Notes under the pieces: generated by a model
What the model was told of the DNA's origin: nothing
The model's database searches: none
Seen by the model: the letters and a program-made list of their open reading frames with translations, nothing else
Assembly: GCA_903852755.1 (NCBI GenBank)
Contig: CAINRS010000051.1
Span: 1-64,000, forward strand
DNA: 64,000 nucleotides
Direction of reading: 5' to 3'
Source: an uncultured Actinomycetes bacterium
GTDB lineage: Bacteria; Actinomycetota; Acidimicrobiia; Acidimicrobiales; Microtrichaceae
Part shown: positions 36,208-45,504 of the stretch, one piece after another
How positions within the stretch are numbered: the first letter of the stretch is position 1
Layout of the letters: each line of letters starts with the position of its first letter
Program-made: the position numbers and the translations under genes

Positions 36208-37896
36208 TCAGCGGCGCCGGATGGCGATGTCGAACTTACCGGAGGCGAACGGCAGGTCCTCGGTGGTGAACCAGATCCCCGAGATCCCGAACACCCGCAG
36301 GCCGACGGCGTCGAGCCGTCCGATCACGGCGAGTCGACGCTCGATCCCCGTGGCGGGGTCGGTCAGCGCGATCCGGCCCGTCACGAAGCCGCCGGCCCCG
36401 GCGGAGAGGTCGATCGCCAGCTCCGCCCCGTCCTGGGTGATGCTGCCGCTGATCCGCCCGTCCTCGGTGACCTGGGTCAACGTCGCCTGGAGGGCGGCGT
36501 CGATCAGGAACGACTGGGTGAACTCCTCGCTCCCCCGAACGCTGACGTCGAGGAACACGTCGCCGACGAGCGGCAGCACCTGGGGCACCACGCTCGACGC
36601 CGTCGGGCCGTCCACCACCCGGGCGGTGTCGGGGTCGAGGAAGCGCGCCGGACCGCCGCAGCCGATCCGACCGGCGTCGAGACGGCACCCCGGGAAGGTC
36701 ACGAAACGACCGTCCTCGGACCACCCGAGCGTCCCCGCCTCGAACGTCGCCGTGTCGGTCGTCCCCGCCGGCGTGACGTCGAGGACGGTCCCGCCGCGGG
36801 ACGGCACCAGAGCGAGCCTCGAGCAGGTCGGGCCGGAGCCGAACACCACCCGGGTACCGTCCGACGACGGCGTCGGCGCGCAGATCCGGTCGGACACGGC
36901 GAGCTGGGTCCGGGCGAAGGAGTCGATGGCCACCGAGATGAGCTCGCGCTGTCCCTTGGCCGAGCCGACCCCCACGAAGAAGGTGCCGTCGGGCCCGAAC
37001 CGCGGGGCGTCGAGCGAGAACAGCGTCGGGACCTCGGCGTTGGACGAGAAGCTGCCGGTCACGAGGGTGTAGCGCTGGTCGGAACCGGGGATCGTCGACG
37101 AGAGCAGCAGGACCTCGTCGACGGGGGACGCCGTCACACCCACGTAGTTGCGCTGCGTCGGGTTCCCGATCCGCGTCACCAGCCTGCCGGTGCGGTCCAC
37201 GACCGACACCACGTTGCCGAGGACCCCCACCGGGAGCGGGTCGTCGAACGACCCGGGGAGGAGCGGCCGGTCACGGGGCGGGGCCGCGTCGGCGATCGCC
37301 TGGGTCCCGACGGCGAGGTAGGCGATCCGCTCCCCCCGCGGGCTCCACGCGAGCAGCTGGTCCGAACCGAGCGAGGCGAGCGCTACGTCGGTGGCGATCA
37401 CCGTCGGCGGGCCGCCGGTGGCCGGGACGAGCGCGAGCGTGCCGTCCGAGCGGGCGAAGGCCACGACGTCACCGGTGGGAGCCAGCACGACGGCCGACTG
37501 GTCACCACGTCCGATCGCCGCGCCCTGGGCGACCTCGACCGGTGGGGCGGCTCCCTCGCCCACCCAGACGCGACCGTCCGGGGTGGCGTAGGCCACGGCG
37601 CCACTCGGCACCACCCCCGTGGCGCCGGACGGCGGGACGGGGGTGGCCGGAGGCGGTGTCGACACGTCGGCGGCCGGGGCCGATCCCCCCGGGGCCGATC
37701 CCCCCGGGGCCGCGGGGTCCGGCACCACCGTCCCGTTGCCAGCGGGTCGCGGATCCGCCGTCGGTTGCCGTCCGCCGACGAGCGCCCAGGCCGCCGCTCC
37801 GCCGGCGAGCACGGCTGCGGCGACCACGACGGCGACCACCACGGTGCGGCGTCCCGCGGGGCGGGTGCTCCGACGGGCTCCTCGACCTGTGGACAT
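36208..37896 (-). CDS. membrane-anchored beta-propeller-like protein of unknown function
   Basis: About 562 residues. An Arg-rich N-terminus and one helix (TVVVAVVVAAAVLAGGAAAWALVGG) are followed by a Pro/Gly/Ala-rich linker with a duplicated 15-base unit. A long region with repeated blades then appears (AVVLAPTGDVVAFARSDGTLALVP, LLAWSPRGERIAYLAVG, PRFGPDGTFFVGVGS, LGWSEDGRFVTFPG), suggesting a TolB/WD40-type propeller outside the membrane. The last 150 residues are a separate beta-rich domain. ATG at 37896, with TACCCT nine bases upstream. It ends 16 bases before glgE, so it may be co-transcribed. Confidence 0.65.
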   Translation of the reverse strand: MSTGRGARRSTRPAGRRTVVVAVVVAAAVLAGGAAAWALVGGRQPTADPRPAGNGTVVPDPAAPGGSAPGGSAPAADVSTPPPATPVPPSGATGVVPSGAVAYATPDGRVWVGEGAAPPVEVAQGAAIGRGDQSAVVLAPTGDVVAFARSDGTLALVPATGGPPTVIATDVALASLGSDQLLAWSPRGERIAYLAVGTQAIADAAPPRDRPLLPGSFDDPLPVGVLGNVVSVVDRTGRLVTRIGNPTQRNYVGVTASPVDEVLLLSSTIPGSDQRYTLVTGSFSSNAEVPTLFSLDAPRFGPDGTFFVGVGSAKGQRELISVAIDSFARTQLAVSDRICAPTPSSDGTRVVFGSGPTCSRLALVPSRGGTVLDVTPAGTTDTATFEAGTLGWSEDGRFVTFPGCRLDAGRIGCGGPARFLDPDTARVVDGPTASSVVPQVLPLVGDVFLDVSVRGSEEFTQSFLIDAALQATLTQVTEDGRISGSITQDGAELAIDLSAGAGGFVTGRIALTDPATGIERRLAVIGRLDAVGLRVFGISGIWFTTEDLPFASGKFDIAIRRR

Positions 37897-37996
37897 CGCA
37901 CCGTCAGGGTACCGGGGCCCCCATCGTCTCCTCCGGCGCGATCCTCCGGTGCGGCGACCGGCCGCACCGGCGGTCACCGTTGTCCGGGGCCACCGC

Positions 37997-38002
37997 TAGC
38001 GT
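37997..38002 (+). promoter_or_regulatory. -10-like box for glucan phosphorylase
   Basis: TAGCGT, eight bases before the ATG at 38011, suggests a leaderless or near-leaderless transcript. Confidence 0.45.
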
Positions 38003-38010
38003 GATCCGAC

Positions 38011-40584
38011 ATGAAGGCGCTCCACAGCTTCACGGTCCGGCCCCGGCTCCCCGAGCGGATCGCGGCGCTCGACGAGCTCGCCGCCAACCTCCGGTGGTCC
38101 TGGGACCGGCGCACCCAGAGGCTGTTCCGGTCGGTCAACCCGACCGTGTGGGACGACAGCGGCCACGACCCCCGGCGGGTGCTCGCGGAGACGACCCCGG
38201 AGCGGCTCGACCAGTTGGCCGACGACCCGGCGTTCCTGGCCGAGCTCGACGCCGTGGCCGCGGCACTGCGGTCCTACACGACCGGCCCCCGCTGGTTCGG
38301 TGAGCGCTTCGCCGAGGACCCGCTCGGCGGCGGTGTGGTGGCCTACTTCTCTCCGGAGTTCGGCATCGCCGAGGCCGTCCCGCAGTACTCCGGCGGTCTG
38401 GGCGTGCTGGCCGGCGACCACCTCAAGGCGGCGTCGGACCTCGGGGTCCCGCTCGTGGGGATCGGGCTCTTCTACCGCCACGGCTACTTCCGACAGTCGC
38501 TCAGCATCGACGGCTGGCAGCAGGAGCGGTTCCCGGACCTCGACCCCTTCGCGATGTCGCTCGACCTGTGCGACGGCGTGCGCGTCGAGGTCGACCTGGC
38601 GGGACGGCGACTCGTCGCCCAGGTGTGGGCGGCCCGGGTCGGCCGGACCCCCCTGTACCTGCTCGACTCCGACCTCCCCGAGAACGACCAGGACCTGCAG
38701 CTCGTGACCGACCGGCTCTACGGCGGTGACGTGGAGCACCGGCTGCGCCAGGAGATCCTCCTCGGGATCGGGGGCGTCCGGGCACTCGAGGCCCTCGGGA
38801 TCGACGCCCGGGTCTTCCACACCAACGAGGGCCACGCCGGGTTCCTCGGGCTCGAGCGGATCCGCAACCTGATCCAGCGCGACGGCCTACGACTCGACGA
38901 GGCGGTGCAGGCCGTCCGGGCCGGCTCGGTGTTCACGACCCACACCCCCGTGCCCGCCGGCATCGACCAGTTCCCCCGGGAGCTCATCGAGCAGTACTTC
39001 CCCACCTGGCGCGAGGCGTGCGGAGTCAGCACCGACGAGATGATGCAGCTCGGGCACCGGCCCGGCAGCGAGGCCGACGACCGGTTCAACATGGCGGTGA
39101 TGGGCATGCACCTCGCCGAGCGTCGCAACGGCGTCTCGGCGCTGCACGGGCAGGTGAGCCGGGACATGTTCGCCGACCTCTGGCCCGGTGTCCCGGCCGA
39201 CGAGACCCCGGTCGGGCACATCACCAACGGCGTCCACGGCGAGACGTGGGTGGGACCCGAGGTCGCCGAGTTGCTCAGCACCCACGTCGGCGACGACTGG
39301 CAGTGGTGCCCCGCCGAGCGCTGGGACGCCGTGGCGGCGATCGACGGCGACGAGCTCTGGCGGGCGCGCCGCGCCGCGAAGGAGCGGCTCGTCGACCACG
39401 TGCGCGACCGCCTGCGGCGGTCCGGTCTCGCCGTGGGCCGCTCACCCTCGGAGCTCGAGTGGGTCGACGGCGCGCTCGACCCGGACGCGCTCACCATCTG
39501 CTTCGCCCGCAGGTTCGCCACCTACAAGCGGGCGGCGCTCCTCCTGCGCGAGCCGGAGCGACTGACGGCGCTCGTGACCGACGACGACCGACCGGTCCAG
39601 TTCGTCTTCGCCGGCAAGGCCCATCCGGCGGACGACGCCGGCAAGGAGCTCATCCGCCAGGTGGTGGCCTTCGCGTCGGACCCGACGGTCCGCCACCGGT
39701 TCGCCTTCGTGGAGGACTACGACATGTGGCTCGCCCGCGTGCTGGTGCAGGGTGCCGACGTGTGGCTCAACACCCCGGTCAAGCCCATGGAGGCATCGGG
39801 GACGAGCGGCATGAAGGCGGTGATGAACGGCTCCCTGCACTGCTCGATCCTGGACGGCTGGTGGGCCGAGTGCTTCGACGACGGTTGGTCGGGCGACGGG
39901 CCGGGGGTCGCCAACGGGTGGGCGATCGGCTCCGCCGACGGGCTCGACGACGAGCGTCGCGACGAGGTCGAGGCCGCCGGGCTGTTCGACCTGATCGAGC
40001 GACAGCTCGTTCCGCTGCACCACCCCGACGGAGGTGCCACCGGCGCGGTGGCCGCCGGGTGGGTGGAGCGTCAGCGTGCGTCACTGCGGACGCTGGGGCC
40101 GTTCGTCAGTGCGCACCGCATGGTCCGCGACTACGTCGAGCGGCTCTACCTGCCGGCGGCGGCGCACAGCGCCGAACTCGGCGCCGACGGGTACCGCGGC
40201 GCCCGGGACCTCGCGGCGTACGCCACCCGGCTCGACGAACGCTGGCACCAGGTCCACGTGGACGCCGTCGAGGTCGCCGACTCGGTGGCCGATCTGGGGG
40301 AGGCCCGGCAGGTCTCGGCCGTCGTGGCGCTCGGTGAGCTCGGTCCGGCCGAGGTCGAGGTCCAGCTGGTCGTCGGCCGCGTCGGTCAGTCCGGCGAGCT
40401 CGAGGACACCCGGACCGTCCCGATGGCCGCCGGCGACCCGACCGACGGCGAGGGCCACCTGCGGTACACGGCGGTGGCGCCACTGGACCGGGCCGGCAGG
40501 GTCGGGGTCACGGTGCGGGTCGTACCGGCGCACCCGCTCGTGGCCGAGCCGGTCGAACTCGGCCACGTCGCCTGGGCAGGCTGA
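38011..40584 (+). CDS. glgP: alpha-glucan phosphorylase (GT35)
   Basis: An 857-residue PLP-dependent phosphorylase that releases glucose 1-phosphate from alpha-1,4-glucan. It has the actinobacterial long form with an N-terminal DUF3417 (LPERIAALDELAANLRWSWD). This is followed by YFSPEFGIAEAVPQYSGGLGVLAGDHLKAASDLG, RVFHTNEGHAGFL and the PLP site EASGTSGMKAVMNG with Lys602. A C-terminal beta-rich extension (residues 740-857) is typical of the same subfamily. ATG at 38011. It faces away from the glgE transcript, giving synthesis and breakdown genes side by side. Confidence 0.95.
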   Translation: MKALHSFTVRPRLPERIAALDELAANLRWSWDRRTQRLFRSVNPTVWDDSGHDPRRVLAETTPERLDQLADDPAFLAELDAVAAALRSYTTGPRWFGERFAEDPLGGGVVAYFSPEFGIAEAVPQYSGGLGVLAGDHLKAASDLGVPLVGIGLFYRHGYFRQSLSIDGWQQERFPDLDPFAMSLDLCDGVRVEVDLAGRRLVAQVWAARVGRTPLYLLDSDLPENDQDLQLVTDRLYGGDVEHRLRQEILLGIGGVRALEALGIDARVFHTNEGHAGFLGLERIRNLIQRDGLRLDEAVQAVRAGSVFTTHTPVPAGIDQFPRELIEQYFPTWREACGVSTDEMMQLGHRPGSEADDRFNMAVMGMHLAERRNGVSALHGQVSRDMFADLWPGVPADETPVGHITNGVHGETWVGPEVAELLSTHVGDDWQWCPAERWDAVAAIDGDELWRARRAAKERLVDHVRDRLRRSGLAVGRSPSELEWVDGALDPDALTICFARRFATYKRAALLLREPERLTALVTDDDRPVQFVFAGKAHPADDAGKELIRQVVAFASDPTVRHRFAFVEDYDMWLARVLVQGADVWLNTPVKPMEASGTSGMKAVMNGSLHCSILDGWWAECFDDGWSGDGPGVANGWAIGSADGLDDERRDEVEAAGLFDLIERQLVPLHHPDGGATGAVAAGWVERQRASLRTLGPFVSAHRMVRDYVERLYLPAAAHSAELGADGYRGARDLAAYATRLDERWHQVHVDAVEVADSVADLGEARQVSAVVALGELGPAEVEVQLVVGRVGQSGELEDTRTVPMAAGDPTDGEGHLRYTAVAPLDRAGRVGVTVRVVPAHPLVAEPVELGHVAWAG

Positions 40585-40623
40585 ACCCGGCGCCGTGACC
40601 TCCGTCGGCTGAGCGCGCCCCGC

Positions 40624-41472
40624 TCAGGTGAACTCGGCGCGACCCGGGCCGTGCTCGAGGAACGAGGCCACTCCGACGCGGGCGTCGGAGGTGGTGAACG
40701 ACGCCACGAAGCGCTCCTGCTCGAGGAGCAGCCCGGCGTCCAGCGAACCCTCGAGCCCGCCGTCGATCGCGTCCTTGGCCAGAGCGAGCGCGTGCCGGGG
40801 CCCGGCGGCGAACGTCGCCGCGAGCTCCAGCGCCGCCGGGAGGGCGTCCCCGTCGACCACCCGGTCGACGAGACCGATCCGGAGGGCCTCGGCCGCGTCG
40901 ACCGCCCGGCCGGAGAACACCAGGTCCTTGGCCCGGGCGGGTCCCACCAGTCGCGCGAGACGCTGGGTGCCACCGCCACCGGGGATGATCCCGAGCAGGA
41001 TCTCGGGCTGGCCGAACCGGGCGCCGTCGGAGGCCACCCGGAGGTCGCACGCCAGCGCGAGCTCGCACCCCCCACCCAGGGCGACCCCGTTGACGGCGGC
41101 GATGGTCGGACACGGCAGGGCCGCCACGGCGTTGAGCCCCCGGAGGAACGCCCCACCGAGCTCGGCGACGGTTGCGCTGTCGGCGAGCGCGAACGGATCG
41201 GCGCCGCCCCGCTCGGCGAACTCGGTGATGTCGGCCCCCGCGGCGAAGAGCTTGGGTCCACCGGTGACGACGACGGCCCGGGGCCGGTCAGCATCCGCGC
41301 GCGCCGCCATGTCCGTGACGAGCGACTCGAGCTGACCCAACAGGGCGACCGAGAGCGCGTTGACCCTGGGGTGGTCGAGCGTGAGCACCTCCACCCCTCC
41401 GTCGAGTCGCTCGTGACGGACGAGCACCGGCCCGTCCGCGCCCCCCGTGGTCCCAGCGGTGTCGTCGGTCAT
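40624..41472 (-). CDS. enoyl-CoA hydratase/isomerase family protein
   Basis: A 282-residue crotonase. CoA-binding and oxyanion elements are KLFAAGADITEF and GVALGGGCELALACDLRVAS; the catalytic glutamate lies in GQPEILLGIIPGGGGTQRLARLVG. It resembles short-chain enoyl-CoA hydratases of fatty-acid oxidation (PaaF/EchA types). ATG at 41472 has TAGCGT seven bases upstream. Convergent with glgP; no thiolase or dehydrogenase is adjacent, so its pathway is open. Confidence 0.9.
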   Translation of the reverse strand: MTDDTAGTTGGADGPVLVRHERLDGGVEVLTLDHPRVNALSVALLGQLESLVTDMAARADADRPRAVVVTGGPKLFAAGADITEFAERGGADPFALADSATVAELGGAFLRGLNAVAALPCPTIAAVNGVALGGGCELALACDLRVASDGARFGQPEILLGIIPGGGGTQRLARLVGPARAKDLVFSGRAVDAAEALRIGLVDRVVDGDALPAALELAATFAAGPRHALALAKDAIDGGLEGSLDAGLLLEQERFVASFTTSDARVGVASFLEHGPGRAEFT

Positions 41473-41479
41473 GCCGGCG

Positions 41480-41485
41480 ACGCTA
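41480..41485 (-). promoter_or_regulatory. -10-like box for the enoyl-CoA hydratase gene
   Basis: Reads TAGCGT on the minus strand, seven bases before the ATG, fitting leaderless transcription. Confidence 0.5.
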
Positions 41486-41534
41486 CCGGCGGCGACACCG
41501 GCGGTGACAGCCCGTGCCGACGAGTCGGTCGGCG

Positions 41535-42275
41535 TCACCCGCCGAGGAGCCGGACCACCTCGGCCGCAGACGGGCGATCGGCGGGCGTGACCGACAGGCA
41601 CCGGCCCACGAGCCGTCGGCACTCCTCTCCGACGACCGCACCCGGGGCGGTCGACCAGCGGAGCGTGGCCGCTGCGGACCAGACGTCGCCGGCGGGTCGG
41701 GGCCGCACGCCACGGAGCCGTTCCGGGGGCGCAGCGACCGGGGTCCAGGACCGCTCCCCGGCGTGCACGTCGACGCCACCGACCCCGAAGTCGACGAGCA
41801 CCGGGCCGGTACGGCCGAGCACGACGTTCGCCGGGCTGACATCACCGTGCACCACACCGGCGCCGTGGGCCGCTGCGAGGGCTCCGGCGACCGACCGGAA
41901 CACCGCCACGACCTCCGGCCCGTCGAGCGGCTCCCCCGCGCGGACCCGATCGGCGAGCGTCGGGCCGACCACGAAGACGGTCGCGATCCACACTGCGCCG
42001 TCGCCGTCGGCGCCGCAGGCCCGGATCGAGGCGACGCCCGGATGCCCGCTGATGCGTGCCAGCGCTCGGGCCTCGCGCTCGACACGACCGAGCACGGGTG
42101 CCGGGTCCCCGGTCACCCGGAGCACCTTCAGCGCCAGGTGGTCACCACGCCGGCGGTCCCTCGCCAACCACACCGTGGCGCTCCCACCCCGGCCGAGCGG
42201 CCGGAGCGGGCGCAGGTGGGCCGGCAGGTGTGTCGGCAGCTCCACCTGCCTCGGCACGCTCGCCGGATCGACCAC
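41535..42275 (-). CDS. small serine/threonine protein kinase
   Basis: A 246-residue kinase without membrane helix or sensor domain. The Gly loop is LGRGGSATVWLARD, the ATP lysine is Lys50 in LALKVLRV, the catalytic loop is VVHGDVSPANV (Asp145, Asn150) and the metal motif is DFG (162-164). HGD replaces HRD, so activation-loop phosphorylation may not be needed. The substrate-binding lobe is short. GTG at 42275 has TACGGT six bases upstream. Divergent from the Fur-type regulator across 69 bases. Confidence 0.87.
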   Translation of the reverse strand: MVDPASVPRQVELPTHLPAHLRPLRPLGRGGSATVWLARDRRRGDHLALKVLRVTGDPAPVLGRVEREARALARISGHPGVASIRACGADGDGAVWIATVFVVGPTLADRVRAGEPLDGPEVVAVFRSVAGALAAAHGAGVVHGDVSPANVVLGRTGPVLVDFGVGGVDVHAGERSWTPVAAPPERLRGVRPRPAGDVWSAAATLRWSTAPGAVVGEECRRLVGRCLSVTPADRPSAAEVVRLLGG

Positions 42276-42281
42276 GTCGGG

Positions 42282-42287
42282 ACCGTA
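42282..42287 (-). promoter_or_regulatory. -10-like box for the kinase gene
   Basis: Reads TACGGT on the minus strand, six bases before the GTG. With the Fur box at 42333 it forms a compact divergent pair. Confidence 0.45.
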
Positions 42288-42332
42288 CCGGCGGCGCCGT
42301 GGAGCGGCCCGGGGAGGTCGACCCGGACCCGC

Positions 42333-42338
42333 TACATT
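42333..42338 (+). promoter_or_regulatory. -10-like box for the Fur-family gene
   Basis: TACATT, six bases before the GTG at 42345, is among the clearest leaderless-type boxes in the window. Confidence 0.55.
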
Positions 42339-42344
42339 CGCCCC

Positions 42345-42791
42345 GTGTCGGGTTCGTCGATCACGGAGCTGCACGAGGACGTGGCGCGGCGCCTGAGCGC
42401 CCGGAGCCTCCGCTACACGAACGCCCGCCGGGCGCTCGTCGAGGTGCTCGCCGGGGCCGGACGTCCGCTGACGCTCCCCCAGCTGCTCGAACTCGACGCG
42501 TCGCTGACCCAGTCGAGCGCCTACCGGAACCTGGCCGAGTTCACCGACGCCGGGGTCACCAACCGGATCTTCGTCGACGAGGAGCACTCGTACTTCGAAC
42601 TGGCCGAGGACCTCACGAGCCACCACCACCACGTGGTCTGCTCCTCGTGCGGTCGGATCGACGACTTCACGGCGACGGGCGCCCTCGAGGCCGAGCTGCA
42701 CCGGGCGCTCGACGAGGTGGGCGCTTCGACCGGTTTCGAGCTCAGCACCCACCGCCTCGACCTGGTCGGGCGCTGCGCCGACTGCCGCTGA
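42345..42791 (+). CDS. Fur-family metalloregulator
   Basis: A 148-residue Fur-type repressor. The winged helix covers residues 15-80 (RYTNARRALVEVLAGAGRPLTLPQLLEL, then SSAYRNLAEFTDAGV). The metal region has HHHHVVCSSCG, and a second CxxC ends the protein (RCADCR), so the structural zinc site Cys4 is complete. Whether it senses iron, zinc or peroxide is not decided by the sequence. Its GTG lies in the 69-base divergent region shared with the kinase, where autoregulation is plausible. Confidence 0.9.
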   Translation: MSGSSITELHEDVARRLSARSLRYTNARRALVEVLAGAGRPLTLPQLLELDASLTQSSAYRNLAEFTDAGVTNRIFVDEEHSYFELAEDLTSHHHHVVCSSCGRIDDFTATGALEAELHRALDEVGASTGFELSTHRLDLVGRCADCR

Positions 42792-42822
42792 GGCGCTGCT
42801 CACCGGGCCGGGTGTCACCGGG

Positions 42823-43761
42823 TCAGTCCGGCCGCACCGACCCGAGGATCGCGTCCGCCGCCGTCCACGGGTCGAGATCTCCGGCCGCCACCTGCGCGCG
42901 CTGAGACTCCCACTCCGGACCCCGGCACATGTCGGCCGCCCGTTCGGCGAGCCGTGCGGCGACGACGGCGCGCAGTTCCTCCTCGGCCCGTCTCGCCCGT
43001 CGCCGCCCGAGCTCACCGGTGTCGGCCAGGTGCGTCCGGTGCCGGTGGAGCACCTCGAGCAACCGGTCGACCCCCTGACCGGTGGTGGCAACGGTCTCGA
43101 CCACCGGGGGCACCCACGCAGCGGAGCCGCGGAGCGAGAGGACCGCGGTCAGGTCCCGCACGGCGTCCGCCGCTCCCGCCCGGTCGGCCTTGTTGACCAC
43201 GAACACATCGGCGATCTCCACCAGACCCGCCTTGGCGGCCTGCACGGCGTCCCCCCACCCGGGGTTCACCACGACCACCGTCGTGTCGGTGGCCGAGGCC
43301 ACGTCGACCTCGACCTGTCCCACACCGACGGTCTCGACGACCACCCACCCGTACCCGGCGGCGTCGAGCACCCGGGTGGCGTCGGGGGCGGCGACGGCCA
43401 GCCCGCCCAGGTGTCCCCGGGTCGCCATCGACCTGATGAACACCCCGTCGTCGAGGACGTGCTCGCCCATCCGGATCCGGTCGCCCAGGATCGCCCCGCC
43501 GGTGAACGGCGACGACGGGTCCACGGCGAGCACGGCGACGTCGTCGCCGGCGCCCCGCACCGCCCGGCACAGGGCACTCGTCAGCGTGGACTTGCCCGCG
43601 CCGGGCGCACCGGTGATGCCGACCGTCGTCGCTGCGCCGCACCTCGGGTGCACGACCGAGCTCACCGTCCGGGCGTCGTCGCCACCGCGCTCGACCATGG
43701 TCAACAACCTGGCGAGTGCCGGCCGGTCACCGTCGACCGCCAGGTCGAGCAGGTCGGCCAC
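42823..43761 (-). CDS. meaB: MeaB-type G3E GTPase (methylmalonyl-CoA mutase chaperone)
   Basis: A 312-residue GTPase that protects and loads cobalamin mutases. The P-loop is GITGAPGAGKST, then VLAVDPSSPFTGGAILGDRIRM, MATRGHLGGLA (switch region), ETVGVGQVEVDVA and the base-recognition NKAD. This is the MeaB/ArgK signature. GTG at 43761 matches the usual N-terminus; reading further back would pass into the NifU-type gene. No mutase gene is within the window, so the partner must be elsewhere. Confidence 0.92.
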   Translation of the reverse strand: MADLLDLAVDGDRPALARLLTMVERGGDDARTVSSVVHPRCGAATTVGITGAPGAGKSTLTSALCRAVRGAGDDVAVLAVDPSSPFTGGAILGDRIRMGEHVLDDGVFIRSMATRGHLGGLAVAAPDATRVLDAAGYGWVVVETVGVGQVEVDVASATDTTVVVVNPGWGDAVQAAKAGLVEIADVFVVNKADRAGAADAVRDLTAVLSLRGSAAWVPPVVETVATTGQGVDRLLEVLHRHRTHLADTGELGRRRARRAEEELRAVVAARLAERAADMCRGPEWESQRAQVAAGDLDPWTAADAILGSVRPD

Positions 43762-43790
43762 AGCGGTCGGGGTGGCCGGGGCGCGCCGAC

Positions 43791-44051
43791 TCAGAGGGAC
43801 ACCGCCGTCCCGAGTTCGGCCCCCTCGTCGGGCTGGACCACCGCCGTGACACCGGGGACGCGGTCCTTGACGATCCGCTCCACACCGGCCTTCATCGTGA
43901 CCGTCGACGCCGGGCAGCTCACGCACGCACCGCTCAGCTGCACCGTCACGACGCCCGACTCCTCGTCCACACCCAGGAGTTCGATGTCGCCGCCGTCGGC
44001 CTGGATGGCCGGTCGGATGATCTCGATGACGGCCTGGACCTCGTCGTGCAC
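43791..44051 (-). CDS. NifU-type Fe-S scaffold/carrier (C-terminal domain only)
   Basis: An 86-residue Nfu-domain protein. It carries VIEIIRPAIQADGGDIELLGVDEE and the cluster-binding GACVSCPASTVTMKAGVE with CxxC. Stand-alone Nfu proteins receive an Fe-S cluster and hand it to targets. GTG at 44051 begins three residues before the domain. The gene stops 29 bases before meaB. It is one of two sulfur or Fe-S genes in the window, the other being the desulfurase at 14346. Confidence 0.92.
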   Translation of the reverse strand: MHDEVQAVIEIIRPAIQADGGDIELLGVDEESGVVTVQLSGACVSCPASTVTMKAGVERIVKDRVPGVTAVVQPDEGAELGTAVSL

Positions 44052-44157
44052 GGTGCTCCACCCACGCTCACACCCCGGGACCCCGGGGCGACCAACACGT
44101 TCCAGCCTACGACCGCTCGCAGCCCGGAGGGCAAGCGCCGCGGGGACGACCGGCTCA

Positions 44158-45492
44158 TCACCCCGGCGGTGCCGGTTCCTCCACCCGGACCCGGGCCCCG
44201 ACGCCGACGAGCTGGTCGACCAGATCCGCGTAGCCGCGTTCGAGGTGGCCGGCACCCTCGACACGGGTCGGCTCATCCGCCTGCAGTCCGGCGATCACGA
44301 GGGCCGCGCCGGCCCGGATGTCGGTGGCCCTGACCGTGGTGCCACCACGGAGGCGTTCGACGCCACGGATGGCGAGGTGGTGGCCGTGCTCGGCGATGTC
44401 ACCGCCCATGCGGTGCAGCTCGGGCACGTAGGCGAACCGTCCCGGTTGCACGTTCTCGGTGGCGTAGCTCGTCCCCTCGGCGGTCACGAGCGCAGCGACC
44501 AGCATCGGCAGCTGGTCGGTAGCGAGGCCCGGGTACGGCAGCGTCTGCAGGTCCGTCCGTCCCCGACGGCCGGGGGGTGCCTGCACCCACACCCCACCGA
44601 GTGCCGGGGCGACCCTGGTGCCGGTGTCACCGAGCCGCTCGATGATCACGCCGAGGTGCCGGTGGTCGGCACCGGCGAGCTGCACCTCCCCGCCGACGGC
44701 GGCGACCGACGCGAGGTACGTCGCGGCCTCGATGCGGTCGGGGACGACCTCGTGCTCGACGGACCGGAGCATCGGGACCCCGGTGACCTCGATCCTGCGG
44801 CTCCCGGCCCCGAGGACGTGCGCACCCATGCGGTTCAACATCGCGGCCAGGTCGGCGATCTCGGGCTCCTGCGCCGCGTTCGTGATCGTCGTGCGCCCCT
44901 CGGCGAGCACGGCGGCCATGAGGACGTTCTCGGTGGCCCCGACGCTCGGGTAGGGCAGCCGGACGTCGGCCCCCCGCAGCCGGCCCCCCGGCACCCTCCC
45001 CACGACGACCGTCCCGCCCCCGGGGCCGCCGGACTCGAGTCGCAGCTCGGCACCGAGTCGCTCGAGGGCGTCGGTGTGCATGCTGATCGGCCGGGCGCCA
45101 CGACCGAAGTCGTCACCGCCGGGAGCCGGCAGACGGACCTCCCCCTCCCGGGCGAGCAACGGGCCGAGCAGGGCGGTCGATGCCCGGATCGCCCCGACGA
45201 GTCCCGCAGCGGGGGGCTCGCTGAGGTCGGCCGCGACCCGGTCGGGCCGGGTGAGCACGAGGGCGCCGGTCGGGTCGGGCCACTCGACCCGGCAACCGAT
45301 CGACCGCAGCAGGTCGGACATGGTGTTGACGTCGTCGATGTCCGGGACGTTGCGCAGCGTGTGGACGTGTCCGGCACCCGCGAGCACCGACGCCGCCATC
45401 AGCTTCAACGCCGAGTTCTTCGCACCGCCGATGCGCACCACACCGTCGAGCGGTCCGGACGGACTGACCACGAGCGTCGACACGGCGACCAC
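44158..45492 (-). CDS. murA: UDP-N-acetylglucosamine 1-carboxyvinyltransferase with Asp in place of the catalytic Cys
   Basis: A 444-residue EPT-fold enzyme of peptidoglycan synthesis. Substrate Lys25 is in IGGAKNSALK, and the loop that carries Cys115 in E. coli reads LPAPGGDDFGRGARPISMH, placing Asp127 at that position. Other hallmarks are YPSVGATENVLMAA, GVIIERL and YPGLATDQLP. Asp at this site is known in mycobacterial and chlamydial MurA and confers fosfomycin resistance. GTG at 45492 is used; GTG at 45483 is an alternative. Divergent from the MFS gene. Confidence 0.92.
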   Translation of the reverse strand: MVAVSTLVVSPSGPLDGVVRIGGAKNSALKLMAASVLAGAGHVHTLRNVPDIDDVNTMSDLLRSIGCRVEWPDPTGALVLTRPDRVAADLSEPPAAGLVGAIRASTALLGPLLAREGEVRLPAPGGDDFGRGARPISMHTDALERLGAELRLESGGPGGGTVVVGRVPGGRLRGADVRLPYPSVGATENVLMAAVLAEGRTTITNAAQEPEIADLAAMLNRMGAHVLGAGSRRIEVTGVPMLRSVEHEVVPDRIEAATYLASVAAVGGEVQLAGADHRHLGVIIERLGDTGTRVAPALGGVWVQAPPGRRGRTDLQTLPYPGLATDQLPMLVAALVTAEGTSYATENVQPGRFAYVPELHRMGGDIAEHGHHLAIRGVERLRGGTTVRATDIRAGAALVIAGLQADEPTRVEGAGHLERGYADLVDQLVGVGARVRVEEPAPPG

Positions 45493-45504
45493 TCTGCCAC
45501 CCCC

